Both the position numbers and the translations under genes were made by a program. Shown in pieces: positions 1 through 10,705 of a DNA stretch of 64,000 nucleotides (position 1 is the stretch's first letter; every line of letters starts with the position of its first letter). The stretch is from Bisporella sp. PMI_857 (lineage: Eukaryota > Ascomycota > Leotiomycetes > Helotiales > Helotiaceae): NCBI GenBank assembly GCA_021307315.1, contig JAJSPD010000038.1:248001-312000 (forward strand), read 5' to 3'. The notes beneath the pieces are model-generated. The model saw only the letters and a program-made list of their open reading frames with translations, did no database searches and was not told the DNA's origin.

Positions 1-1
1 T

Positions 2-313
2 GAGTTGCCGGGCGATAGGACTGAGACGGGTCAACACTACGACATGCTAACGGATCGTGAGAATGAACTGCCATTGACGAGAGACAGCGATCTGATTATG
101 TGTATTGTGGTGGACTTGAAGTCGATATTGGGAAGCTACTGTGACGTTCGGAGGCCTTTTGTCACGATGTTGGGCCAGATGGGAAGTACGGATATAAACC
201 GCGATGTGCATTTCCCAGATAAGGTGTGTGTATTTGTCGGGTCGGCTGTGCCTTCTCTGCTGCGGCCTGTCGATCAGGCCAGGGGCCTGTATCGGTTCGT
301 GGGTTGCTGTTAG
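2..313 (+). CDS. C-terminal end of a HET-type (heterokaryon incompatibility) protein, 5'-truncated by the window edge
   Basis: The frame is open from the left edge to a stop at 311-313 and gives about 103 residues. The segment DKVCVFVGSAVPSLLRP followed by GLYRFVG resembles the usual end of fungal HET-domain proteins, where a 'D.v.vf.G...P..LR' stretch precedes 'Y.lvG.cYV.G.M.GE'. The second HET gene in this window ends in the same way (GDQIWAFLGGPNPFVLR, then LVGVCYVDGIMHGEL). Here the frame stops just after the VG, before the expected YV.G.M.GE, so the extreme C-terminus is missing or sits behind an unrecognised intron. The family acts in non-self recognition and programmed cell death; that role is family knowledge, not seen here. 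The HET domain itself lies outside the window. Confidence 0.45.
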   Translation, partial: ELPGDRTETGQHYDMLTDRENELPLTRDSDLIMCIVVDLKSILGSYCDVRRPFVTMLGQMGSTDINRDVHFPDKVCVFVGSAVPSLLRPVDQARGLYRFVGCC

Positions 314-1036
314 ATTCCTAGACTTGTGGATCTGGATATGGTCGAGCACAAAGGAGGGGGTTTTAGGAGTTTCAGGATATCATCCTTATTTGATCAGACG
401 AGAAGCGAGCTTCTCCGACTCTGGATGACCAGTGCGTCGTGATCGTCCCATGCAGTCGCGTTCTCCAGTACACTTGGCCGTTCCCTAATAACCTGGGTAT
501 ATGCAGAATGACAAACAAAGCCACGCCGATGCAGCTTGACCTGCTCAACAGATCAACCCAGTTGTACTAGTACAAGGTGTCCAACACGGTACAGACGCAC
601 AGGTGGTGTATCTCAAAGTCAACACATTTCTACTAAAGCACCCTAATAGTACTTGGGACATTTTCCATTTCTTCTCGCGTGCCACAGCTGCAGAAGCCAC
701 AACATCCCACTACACATGTACTACAAGTCATTGAGTTTCCTTGATTACAGTGCAAAATTGTATGAGAATGGTGGAATGTAGTATGCGGAGAGAATGGAGA
801 TCACAGAGGTCTGCTTACAAAGGGCAAAAGTTAGGCTAGGTTTGGCATAATGACAAATTGCGCATTTTCTTGGCACAAGGCTGATATGCTCCATGCGCCT
901 TGTGTACATCAATACTGCATCAGGAACATTAGAGAATTATTATAGAGCTTACGAGAAGCTGCAGCTCAATTGGCCATATATTTGAATCCAAATTTTATTC
1001 AACTCCATCCAGCCTCTTCGTTGGAGAGAGTGCATA
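314..1036. other. Gene-less spacer
   Basis: No reading frame, tRNA or clear repeat is supported. It contains the downstream region of the left-edge gene and the promoter side of the DJ-1/PfpI gene. Confidence 0.6.
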
Positions 1037-1978
1037 ATGACTATTCCGAAGGTGTTAATACCGATGGCTGATTATGGCCACGACCCAACAGGTAACAAAA
1101 CAACCACTTGTCTAGCCTGACTTCTTTTGCTGAGCGATGGAGTAGAGACAGCAGTTCCGTATACAGCCTTCAAGCAGGCAGGATTCGAAATATCTTTTGC
1201 TACCGAGAATGGCAATGCCCCGAGATGCGATAGCAAGATGCTCGAGGGCCTCACCCAGACGTTTCTGGTATACTAGATGATAACTATATGGCATCTGAGT
1301 TATCTATTCTAATAGACGATATAGGGCGCTACGAAGAAGGTAGTGGAAGCATATCAAAAAATGTCTACTACGCCTGAGTTTCAAAACCCTCTGTCCTGGT
1401 CGTCCCCCAACTTCAGCCTCGACGCTTATAATTTGGTTTTGCTTCCTGGTGGGCATGATAAAGGAGTACGTCAGATAATCGACTCGGTAGAGATCCATAA
1501 GCATCTCGCAAATTACTTCTCAGCTACCAAGAAGCCAAGCGCGAAGACTGTCGCGGCGGTGTGTCATGGGGTTATGGTATTGTCAGAAACTAAGCGTTCT
1601 GATGGGAAGAGTGTAATATACGAATGCGACACAACAGCTTTACCAGCACGATTTGAACAAGTGGCTTACTGGGGTACCAGATTATTCCTCGGGGACTACT
1701 ATAAGACTTATGGAGCGGGCAGTGATGATGTCGAGGTATCAGTGCGAAAAAACCTTGCGGAGCCAGAAAAACAATATAAAAATAGTCTTGGAATGAGCCC
1801 GTAAGTATTTTTTAACTTTTTTTTTCTGGACAAGAGTAATCATGTTCCCAGGTTTGTAGTCGAGGACGCGAACTATAACTACGTAAGCGCCAGGTTTCCT
1901 GCGGACGCTGGGCTATTTGCAGACAAAGTCATTGCATTGGTCAAAGCACAATGTAACAGCTTGGAGAAGCAAGGATAA
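1037..1978 (+). CDS. DJ-1/PfpI (ThiJ) family protein, class I glutamine-amidotransferase-like fold
   Basis: Four exons (1037-1091, 1146-1267, 1325-1800, 1852-1978) give 259 residues, close to the family's usual 230-260. The start MTIPKVLIPMADYGHDPT is the first beta strand. Exon 2 gives the conserved ETAVPYTAFKQAGFEISFAT. Exon 3 carries the nucleophile elbow AAVCHGVMVLSET, whose Cys-His pair is the expected catalytic or redox site. Exon 4 ends with FVVEDANYNYVSARFPADAG, a typical late motif of fungal members. Intron 3 has a clean GTAAGT donor and CCCAG acceptor. Intron 1 needs the TAG acceptor at 1143-1145, because the nearer acceptor would create a stop. Family members range from glyoxalase III or deglycase-type to proteins of unknown activity; the exact substrate cannot be told. 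No signal peptide is visible, so it is probably cytosolic. Confidence 0.85.
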
Positions 1979-2426
1979 CGTACTGTGCGACGCCACTGAT
2001 CGAATAGAATAAGAGGATTGGTGAATCTCTCGCAGCCCAAGTTGATGCTGGGCGACGAGTGTTCAACGCTGTAGTAGAACGCAATACTACTTCGTATATT
2101 ATACAGTTTGCGTACGTGTGCTGCGTCTATTAGAGCTGTTTTAGTTAAAGCCTCGAGGCTTTATTTACAGGTCGTTTAGAGTTTTGTCCTCTGATTCGGC
2201 TTCTTTGTTGTGGTGGCCCTTTCTTGTCTCGGCAACGTTGACAGAATAGAGTTATTGAGAATTGAGGTTCTTGATCGGTTAGTTCACCTCAGAACTAAAA
2301 AAATGAAATGTTACAGAACATGGTACATACAGAACAGATATCACGGCTGTAAGAACAAGTTCTCTCATGGATATATATTTTCAAGACCGTCGAACGTTTT
2401 CGACCTTCATCTTCATCTCACAAAAC
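1979..2426. other. Gene-less spacer, 3' and 5' flanks
   Basis: Nothing recognisable. A 20-codon in-frame extension of the next gene (from 2367) lies in it and is treated as upstream sequence. Confidence 0.6.
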
Positions 2427-3437
2427 ATGCCCCAAACCACTGGATACTCCGCGAATTTGCACGAAGCGTCAGAAAAAGCCTTCATAATTCAGAAAGCCAA
2501 CCTCAAACTGGCAGTCATGTGCCAATTCCAAGAAACCTTCTACAAGGCCTGCGGTCACAAGGGTAAGGGTGTTATTAAATGCGATGCATGTCGAAATCAG
2601 AATACTGACCCAGCGCTATGCAGACACAAGCGGAATGAGTACTATGGATCTGACGGCTTTTGTGACAGTTGCATATCTCAAAACCCAACCGGAGATATTC
2701 TTACTCCATTACGCCAACCAGCTGCTGCTGCCAGCTACCGACCATCTCAATACTTCGTCCCAGAGATTCTATCATCTAGGACAAGACGGGGAATGGTGAA
2801 TGATGTGCAATCTACAGGAAGTGGTGCGGACAACTCAAGAGCAGAGCAAGGCGCACCTATACCACAGGCACTACGCGAAACACAAAATGATAATGTGCAA
2901 GCTCAAGCAGCCGCTGATGCCCAGGCGCTGGTACATTATGATAACGTGCAACTTAAAACGGCCGTTGATTCTCGGGTGGCGGCTCATGCGCAAACACTTG
3001 CAAGAGCAGAGGCAACTCGAAGCTTGCAAGTACGAGTTAGGCGGGTGCAGAATCATCTTGAGCAAAGCTGCTCAATTGCTGATCAACAGGCCATACAAAA
3101 TATGCAAAACATGTCCTCGCAAGGAGTACCAAACTATATTCCTCCAGAAAATAATGTCGCGTTCTCTTCCATGAATGACCGGACACACGCGCAAGATCAA
3201 CAAGAACAATATTTCCCAAGCATCCATGCTCCCCCCAGATATTTGGGCGAACCAGATGTAAAGAGTGGTTTCTTCACAGAGGCCATGCATTTTCACGATG
3301 AGCAAGGTGGTCCCGCATACTACATGTGGACTTGTTGTAATTGCGGGCAAGGTGGAAACACAACCATCGTGCTCGAGGGATGCGCAAAATGTGGCCACAT
3401 CCACTGTCCCGACTGCCCCGACTCCCTTCCTGCCTAA
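2427..3437 (+). CDS. Cysteine/histidine-cluster protein with C-terminal zinc-ribbon-like motif (unknown function)
   Basis: One uninterrupted frame of 336 residues from the ATG at 2427 (MPQTTGYSANLHEASE). An in-frame ATG at 2367 would add 20 less typical residues. Near the N-terminus there is a Cys/His array: MCQFQ, KACGHKGKG, KCDACRNQN, ALCRHKR and GFCDSCISQ, which suggests one or two metal-binding knuckles. The middle (about residues 130-230) is low-complexity, rich in Gln/Ala/Glu, and probably helical. The C-terminus contains CCNCGQGG, EGCAKCGHIHC and PDC, which fits a zinc-ribbon pair. I do not recognise the family by name. Proteins of this architecture (N-terminal Cys cluster, disordered middle, C-terminal ribbon) are common uncharacterised genes of filamentous ascomycetes. 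No signal peptide or membrane segment is seen. Confidence 0.7.
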   Translation: MPQTTGYSANLHEASEKAFIIQKANLKLAVMCQFQETFYKACGHKGKGVIKCDACRNQNTDPALCRHKRNEYYGSDGFCDSCISQNPTGDILTPLRQPAAAASYRPSQYFVPEILSSRTRRGMVNDVQSTGSGADNSRAEQGAPIPQALRETQNDNVQAQAAADAQALVHYDNVQLKTAVDSRVAAHAQTLARAEATRSLQVRVRRVQNHLEQSCSIADQQAIQNMQNMSSQGVPNYIPPENNVAFSSMNDRTHAQDQQEQYFPSIHAPPRYLGEPDVKSGFFTEAMHFHDEQGGPAYYMWTCCNCGQGGNTTIVLEGCAKCGHIHCPDCPDSLPA

Positions 3438-4731
3438 CGAGGCGCTCCCGGTAAGTGTAATTTGCACATTCATTCGCTCTCAGGCGTAGCGTAGTAACGG
3501 ATCATTTCGTTTGTGTATTCCTACGTGATGGGTAAACTGGTCTTGGTTAAGATAGCTAGTAGATCTTTTACCATAATATGATTCATACAACGGAGTATAT
3601 GTTTCTTCGTCCAACAACGTTTGGGAATTAAGTGAAACTTTTAATCAGAGAATTGGCTGCCGTGCCCCCCCCCCGGAAAAAAACATTTGCCACAAGGGGA
3701 GTAAATTGCTATTCAGGTGCGCCGCAGAACCGCGTTCAAAGCCCGTTTGTTTGTTGCCTTAGTAGCCAACAAACAGCCTTATTTTCACTTCATCAAGTAA
3801 CGTCCGTCCCTAGGTCGCGAGAAACCCTGTGTGCCGAGACGAGTCCATGGTCTAGCAGTCCCAAATCTCTACCATGCGAATATATAAAGTTATAGTCAGT
3901 TTGCTGTTGTTCTTCGGCTGTTTTTCTACAAGGATTCGGTTTGCAGTAAAAAAAATACTACAGTTTGGTCATGATGTTGATCATCCTTTTAACGGAGTTA
4001 AAAGCTGCTGTCCCCCCCCCCCCCTCTCTGCTTGATTATGACTATTGGCCCGTCCCCGAAATTCGGGGCCATCGCATAAAGCTTCTATCAAGAAAGAATA
4101 TAACTCCAAGATTTAAAGACACAGAGCACAAGATGAAAGCTGCGCACTGAATTCGTTCGGACAAAAGTGGGTGTGCAAAGCGCCAAGCGTCCTATAAGCG
4201 AGGAGGGATATGTCGCTCTTACATAATATTATATTCACAGTCACGCTAGTAGTATTATATATTGCACAATATTCCAAATCACGTGGAGTGTGACGTTCTT
4301 CTAAAATTTCCCATGAGCAGCCACGTGGTTGCTTTCGCTCTGTCTGGAGCTACTCAATCATTATCCATCGCCAGTACTGGAGTGAGTTATGAGCGACCGC
4401 GCCAGTAAAGCCCTTGCAGAGCCCTTTCTACCGGGACACCCTCGAACATACGATATCAGATCACAACGCGGTGGAGTCCCTCTATCTACTCTCCATCATC
4501 GTGCACAGGGATATGCTCGAAAGAACAGCTAGAGTGTTTATCTTTTGGCTGTCTATGGTGGGAGAAGGCGTTGCTTGAAATCTGAGACCTACCCAATCGT
4601 GTTTCGCAGCTGCAAAGTCAGCTACACAAATTTAGAACCCATCCCTCGATGTCTCATAAGGTTCTCAACATGCACGCATACTCGAAGTTGCTTAAAAGTC
4701 TTCCATTATCTATCAGGCCTCCTATCTCAAC
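3438..4731. other. Gene-less spacer with two poly-C tracts
   Basis: Short frames at 3632-3895 and 3965-4150 run through homopolymer C tracts and have no protein-like composition. The stretch ends in the promoter and leader of the HET gene. Confidence 0.6.
3632..4024 (+). repeat. Two diverged copies of a short segment ending in poly-C (about 3646-3674 and 3990-4024)
   Basis: Both copies read approximately CTTTTAA..GAG..., then GCTGC(C/T)GT, then a run of C (10 C at 3665-3674; 13 C at 4012-4024). The flanks are only partly similar, and several differences are C/T or G/A. This is a weak visual alignment, not a computed one. Confidence 0.35.
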
Positions 4732-7304
4732 ATGTCTGGCTGGTCGCTTACTCGACTCAATCGACCGCTTGGTGGCATCAATGTGCCAAAAGCTGTTACA
4801 GGATCCGGCCTTGCATTTCTAGGGGGTCTCGCCTTCGACCGGCTTGTTTTCTTGGCGAGCACAAGAATAGTGAGAATCTCTTATCTCTCCCTCAGTGGGG
4901 CTTTCTTGTTCTTTTTTCGAGAGGATGGTCAGCCTTACCTACTTGCTCCAATTGCGGTGCCGGCTGCTCTCGTGCTTAGGGAAAGACTTCTTGCATCCGG
5001 TGGAGCGCACCTGTTTTGGGGCATACTTTTTGTCGCCAAAGTGGCCTCGGACGAATTACATTACCTGAAAAGGCGTAAATCTGTGCAAGAGGTGAGGGAG
5101 ACGCCTGTGGATAGAAATAGTGACTGGCCTATGGACATAGTATCCTCCGTACATCAGCTAGCCTCTTGGTACCTTGTGCCCCGCGCCGATTGGGTTTGGA
5201 GGCTAGGCGTGAAATCCCTCGATGAACACAAGGGCGGGTGGCCGGCCGCAGTTGGCGCCTTTATTGGGATTGGGATATGGTCTTTGTCGGGTTATTGGGG
5301 GCCCTGGATCAAGCTATATCACCCACGTCTATATACAACGGTCATGCATTATCTACGGGAACGCCCCCTTTACTATGCCCACTTAGTCAGAACAACTGTA
5401 CGAAACCACTTTGACCGGCTACTATTCAATGTTGGTTTCGGCAAGTCTCCATTGTATCGATACCGCCCTCTGGAATATCGCCCACTAGAGAGAACCAAAT
5501 CAGAAATTCGACTTCTTAAGCTGCATGCCGCCAACTCTTGGGACATCATCAAGGCAGACCTTATATCTGTACCCATTTCCGAAGCTCCTCCATTTGAGGC
5601 AATCTCCTATCGTTGGGCCTCCGGCAATGAGGTTCCCATATTGCTTGACAAGCAAAGGTTCGCGGTTGCTGGTGAGGTACACAAATTGCTTCGTACCTTG
5701 CGATACCAACTGGAAGATCGGCTGCTCTGGCTGGATTCCATTTGCATCGATCAAAAGAATGATGACGAGAAGAGTTGGCAAATCGGATTCATGAAAGAAA
5801 TTTACAGCTCCTCGGAACAGGTCATTGGGTGGATCGCAGTTACGCCCGAGATACCATATCTCCCAGGTCCTTTTTCCTCCCTAAGGGAAATTGGAGCGCT
5901 TAGTGAATCGCCTGAAGGGTTCTTTCAATTATATCTTTACGGTGATCTGTGCACACAATTGCGTGCCTCCATAATTTCACTGAGCAACGAGTTCTTCTTT
6001 CGAACTTGGATTATCCAAGAGGTTGCTTTAGCACAGAAGTTGATTCTCAAGTTTGATCGCGAGGAAACAACATGGAGGGCTTTGTCGACGCTGTTAAGTC
6101 TTTCTTACTAGTTCATACTCTCTGCGCATCGACAGCAAACTTTGGAGCGATATTTCACAGCCGCATAGGCGAGGCGATGGAAAAAATACACAAGATGGAA
6201 GAGTTCAGGTCTACCCGCAAGAGCATACCAGACGGCCTACCGCTGAGCCAGCTGCTTCTCGGGTCTGCCGATTTCCATGTTACAAATCCACGAGATAGAG
6301 TCTTCGGAATTCTAGGCCTCTCAACAGACAAGGCTAGAACAGCAGTTCCGATTCGATATGGTACAGATACAACAGACCTGATGGTAACAATCAATGCCGC
6401 TAGATTTGCATTAAGTGAAGAGTCTTCTTTTCGTCTACTTGAACTGGGGGGGATAGGCTACCTGCCCTCTGAATTCGCAAGCAAGTTCGATGGGCCTTCA
6501 TGGATACCGTGGTGGGAGTCTCCTCTGATATCTGTCTTGAAAACATTTGCTTCAACATGCAACAAGCTCTACAAGACTGCGACGTGGGCTCAGGTTGTTA
6601 TCACTAGTGGAAATTATACCTCAAGTGTGCTGGGGATTCAAAGCATTTATGTCGACAAAATACGGGTTCTATCCCATCCATGGTTCGCACTCGATCAAAT
6701 TCTCGCGGGTAGCTACACCACTACCGAAGAAGCCTATCACTTATTCTCGGGACTTCACGTTGCCATAGAAGAGTCCTTTCAAATAGTGCAACATGCGCAC
6801 CACTCCATATACAATGATATAGACCGCCGGAGTCTTGTGTGGCGAACGGTATGCCACGAGAGCCGAAAAGGGCAAAATGATGAAGATCTCCAAAGTTTCG
6901 AAGAAGATGCAGAACAAGTCGAAGCAGCTGTTCGAGAGGCCAGAGAGCTGCTCCGGGCACTGATAGAGCGAGGAGACAAAGGAACAGGAATGGATTCAAT
7001 CGAGGGCTTGCGTATGGGTAGTTGTCTCACAAGGTTGAGGCACCTATGCCCAATGCAAAGGGCACGGCTATGCATTACAGATAACGGCTATTTTGGAGTA
7101 GCTCCAGCATATGCTAAGGAAGGAGATCAAATCTGGGCATTTTTAGGGGGGCCAAATCCATTTGTCTTACGGGCATCTTTGGATTTAGCAGAGTCGAAGG
7201 TAACGAAGGCACATCAACTTGTTGGTGTCTGCTACGTCGATGGCATTATGCATGGAGAACTTGAGAATGCAAGACTTGAGCCTACTCAAGTTAACCTTGT
7301 TTGA
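4732..7304 (+). pseudogene. HET-domain (heterokaryon incompatibility) protein with N-terminal hydrophobic region; frame broken near 6072-6080
   Basis: Two overlapping frames, 4732-6111 and 6072-7304, together look like one HET protein of about 850 residues. The N-terminus (MSGWSLTRLNRP) is followed by several hydrophobic stretches (for example LVFLASTRIVRISYLSLSGA), suggesting membrane association. The HET domain lies at about residues 260-430: LRLLKLHA-type entry, FEAISYRWA (the family's YxALSYxWG), LLWLDSICIDQKNDDEK, EIYSSSEQVIGWI and RTWIIQEVALAQ. The second frame continues with NPRDRVFGILGLS and the usual end LVGVCYVDGIMHGEL. The switch falls inside the expected W-E-G-F-x-x-A segment at TGGAGGGC, where one missing base would explain it. 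No intron of plausible length with good signals restores the frame; the best candidate is about 38 nt with a GTCTTT donor. It is therefore probably a recent pseudogene or a sequence error, less likely a spliced gene. The family triggers cell death after allorecognition. Confidence 0.75.
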
Positions 7305-8975
7305 CCTGCGTTCGGATATGATGTCGATATAATCAACCAGAATCTCGTCACTCATGCGCGTAAATCTGCAGAGTCGAGTGTTCCGCAGAGTCGACAAACA
7401 CTTTCCGCAGACAATTTGTAGTCTGTATGATGCTTGCTTCTTTCTCGGGGCAAAAGCCTTCACGTGATTCCACGTCCTTGTTGCGGCAAAGGTGATTTGT
7501 ACAGTATAGTCCTCACAAAAACACTCAAAATCTTGGCCATGGGGCCCGATCTGTCCCCTGCCGATGCCTCGATGATATACAGTAAAGGTTAATTGAAACA
7601 ATGCAGGAAGTCATCGCTCAAAAGTTGAAGTGGTTGAAACACAAATCTGGGATCAACAAGTTTCAAGAAAGACTCAAAGACGCTAAAATACAAGTGCTCC
7701 CTACTTTGATTACATTGAGTGTGGAAGTTGTTGAAGATCCGTCGGAAGGTTTTACGCCATTAGCCTCATCATCTAGTACCAGCCAAAATTAGCTTAGAAC
7801 TTCAAAACGCTCTGTCGGCAGTCAATTAATAAATATAGGAGGCTCAGCTTCTTATTCCAAACTTTCAAACGAGACTCCACCTTAAGCTAAAGAACTAACG
7901 ACGAAGCTACTGCAATGCAAAGCATTATAAACTCACAAAACAATGTTGATCGGGCATCACAAACTAACCATATATTGAATGGAATACCAAATATAAAACA
8001 GGTCAAGAATCTCAATCCTGCTCTCTTCCACACATCTAACAAAAGCTGCAATGAGAGTGAGAAATCCAACCAAGTTAGTGAGGAGACTCTATCCATATAT
8101 GTGATTGATTATAAAAGATTTTTGTGTCATTTTTGGAATAAAATTCTGCAACTTTATAGATATGTAAATGGATTGATTGTAGCTTGCTGAACAGCTACGG
8201 AGCTCTTGTTTTAATACTTCGTACAGACTCTGCACAATATCCAGCTTTTAAGTCCCTGTGCTTTTCAAAAAGATCTGTCAAAGCCCCTGGACTAACCAAA
8301 GAGTATATGATTCGTGAATACTATAATTGACCTTCAAGGAATGACTGATAAATGTATTGCAGTGTTTCCAACGAAGAGAAGATATAAAAGTACCAAGAAA
8401 TCGTTAAAAGTAGCATTGCCAAGCATCAAACATGCTGGACGAAGAAATCTGGAATATAAAGCCTGCACAAAGTGCAAGCATCCATAAGCATGCATGCGCA
8501 GGTGTTCTTTACTGCTATGCCTCCTAACGGCACAGCTGGGCAAGCCTTGGCGGGGACAAGTTGATCAATTGGTCGATTGTTCCTAAGGCCAATGCATCAA
8601 TTATCCTGAGCTGCCTAAACAGAGACTGTGCGTACATCCTGCAGGTGGTCCTCACAACACGTTACATCTCATAAAATGCGATCTCAATCAGAGAGGCTGC
8701 GGGGTTGCGGGGTCGCGGTTACAAGGATCTAGATACTGGTAGTATAAATTGGTATCAACATAAAGGAAGCAAAGGCTCGGCTCATGTTTCCTTGCGCAAC
8801 TCTGAGCGCCTGGACTCTATTTCGAGAACTTTAGACTATAGCGATATTATTTTACATCTTAGTCTTCAACTTGCGTCAATTTTGCTGTCTTTTAAGCCCC
8901 CCTGACGCATTTCACCATAAAGTAATTGCAAATAAAGAGCAAGACTTATCTGGGGTGTTGAGAATATCAGAAGAG
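7305..8975. other. AT-rich spacer; one doubtful 63-codon frame at 7601-7792 (+)
   Basis: The frame at 7601-7792 starts MQEVIAQKLKWLKHKSG and ends SSSSTSQN. Its first part has a soluble-helix composition, but it has no recognisable family and may be a fragment of a spliced gene. The rest (AT-rich, many short frames) shows nothing recognisable. The last 200 bases are the promoter of the secreted protein gene. Confidence 0.4.
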
Positions 8976-9653
8976 ATGCATCTCACCACTCTCGTGCTCT
9001 TCATGGCGGCTCTTGCCCTCCCAATTCAAGCTGTCCACGTTCCATACCTCCAGGTCCCAGCCTGTCCCAGGCAAGGCACCATCCAATACCACAAGAACCT
9101 AACAGGCCAAGACTTTCCTCTGACACAAGTAGACCTCTGCTACAGCGATTCCACTATTGAGTTCACTTTTACAGCCTTCAACGAGACTTCTTTCTATGCA
9201 AATGCCTCCCTGGGCACCAATGACCAGATCTGGCGCTATGAAGTCATGGAGGCTTTCATCTACCAGGGCACCAAAGACCCACAAACGTACCTCGAGTTCG
9301 AGGTCAGCCCTGCGAACCAGACCTTCCAGGCTTTCATCTACAATCCGTCCAAGGTCCGCGCTGCTGGCGCGGTTTTCGATAGATTTTATATTGAGAACAT
9401 TTATGCGGTTGGCCTGACAGCGACAACGACGCTAAATAAGAACGCCAAGATCTGGGTGTCAAAGGCGAGCATCCCGTTGGGTCTTTTCAATGTGGATAAT
9501 GGGACGGCGAAGGGTACGCAGTGGCGCATGAACTTCTTCAGAACGGTGACGGATGCGGGGTTTTATCCGAACCAGTTTTATGGTGCTTGGAATCCGCCAA
9601 ATGAAATCAACTTCCACATGACTCCATTCTTCGGCAAGGTCAAGTTCGTTTGA
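8976..9653 (+). CDS. Secreted CBM9-like (DOMON-type) carbohydrate-binding protein
   Basis: 225 residues in one exon. The start at 8976 was chosen because it opens directly into a signal peptide (MHLTTLVLFMAALALPIQA, cleavage near VHVP). The upstream in-frame ATG at 8871 would bury that signal. The mature chain has the features of the fungal CBM9-like, DOMON-type beta-sandwich family: an early VPACP, WRYEVMEAFIYQ, a YLEFEVSPANQTFQAFIYNP strand pair, and a tryptophan-rich end (KGTQWRMNFFR, FYGAWNPP, FHMTPFFGKVKFV). At least five N-glycosylation sequons (NLT, NET, NAS, NQT, NGT) support secretion. The family binds sugars or haem in bacterial relatives; the fungal proteins are mostly uncharacterised. 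No catalytic residues or GPI signal are seen, so it is probably a small extracellular binding protein. Confidence 0.8.
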   Translation: MHLTTLVLFMAALALPIQAVHVPYLQVPACPRQGTIQYHKNLTGQDFPLTQVDLCYSDSTIEFTFTAFNETSFYANASLGTNDQIWRYEVMEAFIYQGTKDPQTYLEFEVSPANQTFQAFIYNPSKVRAAGAVFDRFYIENIYAVGLTATTTLNKNAKIWVSKASIPLGLFNVDNGTAKGTQWRMNFFRTVTDAGFYPNQFYGAWNPPNEINFHMTPFFGKVKFV

Positions 9654-10190
9654 GCGGTCTTCCTGATGGGAAACTGGCGGTGATGTGTTAGATAGATATT
9701 TCAAGTTCGATTAAGTAATACATCATCAAAGTAGAAGCTATTTTATCTCTGGAGACTTCATGGAGAAGAAGCGATGTCTTGAAGAGAGTTTTTCGAAGGT
9801 CGGTGGTGATTTCCATGAAGCCTGGGGCTCAGTAAATATTTCCACATTAAGAAATCCCAAGTAATAAGCCAAGGGAATCCTGAAAACAAATGGCTAAAAC
9901 TAAGATGAACCGCCGCTTCCTCGTGTGACGGAAAGTCTAGTCTCAAGGTAACTAGTGCTATGACATATGAATGAAGCCTTGACGTATCCTTGAACCTTGA
10001 AGACATGTGCTAGTAAGTGAAAATAGTCTACCCTTCAAGCTTAAGAAATCAACTATACTCTTGGAATACCAATTCTCATATCAAAATTTCTAGTTGATGC
10101 GCAAGACTAAACTACAAGATTATATATATCTTGATTAACTTAACTATATGTTTTTCTATATGCACACCATATCCCAACAAACAGCAACAT
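9654..10190. other. Spacer before the tRNA gene
   Basis: No supported gene. AT-rich, with no repeat noticed. Confidence 0.6.
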
Positions 10191-10262
10191 GGCCTGCTGG
10201 CCCAATGGCAAGGCGTCTGACTACGAATCAGGAGATTGCAGGTTCGACCCCTGCGTAGGTCA
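10191..10262 (+). tRNA. tRNA-Arg (anticodon ACG)
   Basis: A full cloverleaf can be drawn without an intron. The acceptor stem GGCCTGC pairs with GTAGGTC (two G-U pairs), with discriminator A at 10262. The D stem is GCC/GGC. The anticodon stem TCTGA pairs with TCAGG around the loop CTACGAA, giving anticodon ACG at 10223-10225. The T stem GCAGG/CCTGC surrounds TTCGACC. The B box GGTTCGACCCC is near consensus. The anticodon A34 would be edited to inosine and read CGU/CGC/CGA. Confidence 0.93.
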
Positions 10263-10263
10263 A

Positions 10264-10269
10264 TTTTTT
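10264..10269 (+). terminator. RNA polymerase III terminator of tRNA-Arg
   Basis: A run of six T begins two bases after the tRNA 3' end, the usual Pol III stop. Confidence 0.8.
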
Positions 10270-10548
10270 CGTGTTTTTTGCATTCCTCCACTCATCACTA
10301 TTTTTAATGCAATATAAATGATTAAGACGGCACTGCGCTTTCCTCTCTCTCTTTTTATTTTGGTGCATATTGTGCGGCTCAGCCGTAGCGTGCGCTTAGC
10401 GAGGCGGGGACAAGTGGGTCTTCCCAAGCGAGTGAATAGGAGACCAATGAGGTTTGGCCCACCTAGGATTTTTTTTTTTCATTCCAAGTCTTGACGAGAA
10501 ACGAAATAGGAAAGCATATAAGAAATATACTTGTCAAACTTTTTAATT

Positions 10549-10692
10549 GGGGATATGGTCTAGGGGTGTAAGTTCTTGTTCAAAAGCAACGCAATCGATA
10601 ATTTCTAACCTATCAATAGATGATTTTCCTTTCGCATATTCAGATTGAATCTAGCCTAGGAAAGGTCGTGGGTTCAATTCCCACTGTCTCCA
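10549..10692 (+). tRNA. tRNA-like Pol III element, possibly an intron-bearing or pseudo tRNA; anticodon not assignable
   Basis: The 5' end GGGGATA pairs completely with TGTCTCC at 10685-10691 (with G-U pairs), followed by A. A perfect T arm GTGGG-TTCAATT-CCCAC and a good B box precede it. An A-box-like TGGTCTAGGGG starts at position 8. The whole is 144 nt, about 70 nt longer than a tRNA, so an intron is needed. The D stem does not pair well, and at least two anticodon-stem choices exist: TTCTT near 10577 with loop reading TCA, or TTCCT near 10627 with loop reading CGC, both against AGGAA. D-arm wording (GGTCTAGGGG) resembles tRNA-Pro. I cannot decide between a real intron-containing tRNA and a damaged copy. 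Confidence 0.45.
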
Positions 10693-10700
10693 CAGCTTTC

Positions 10701-10705
10701 TTTTT
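10701..10705 (+). terminator. Pol III terminator of the tRNA-like element
   Basis: TTTC followed by five T, nine bases after the discriminator base. This supports Pol III transcription of the element upstream. Confidence 0.5.
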
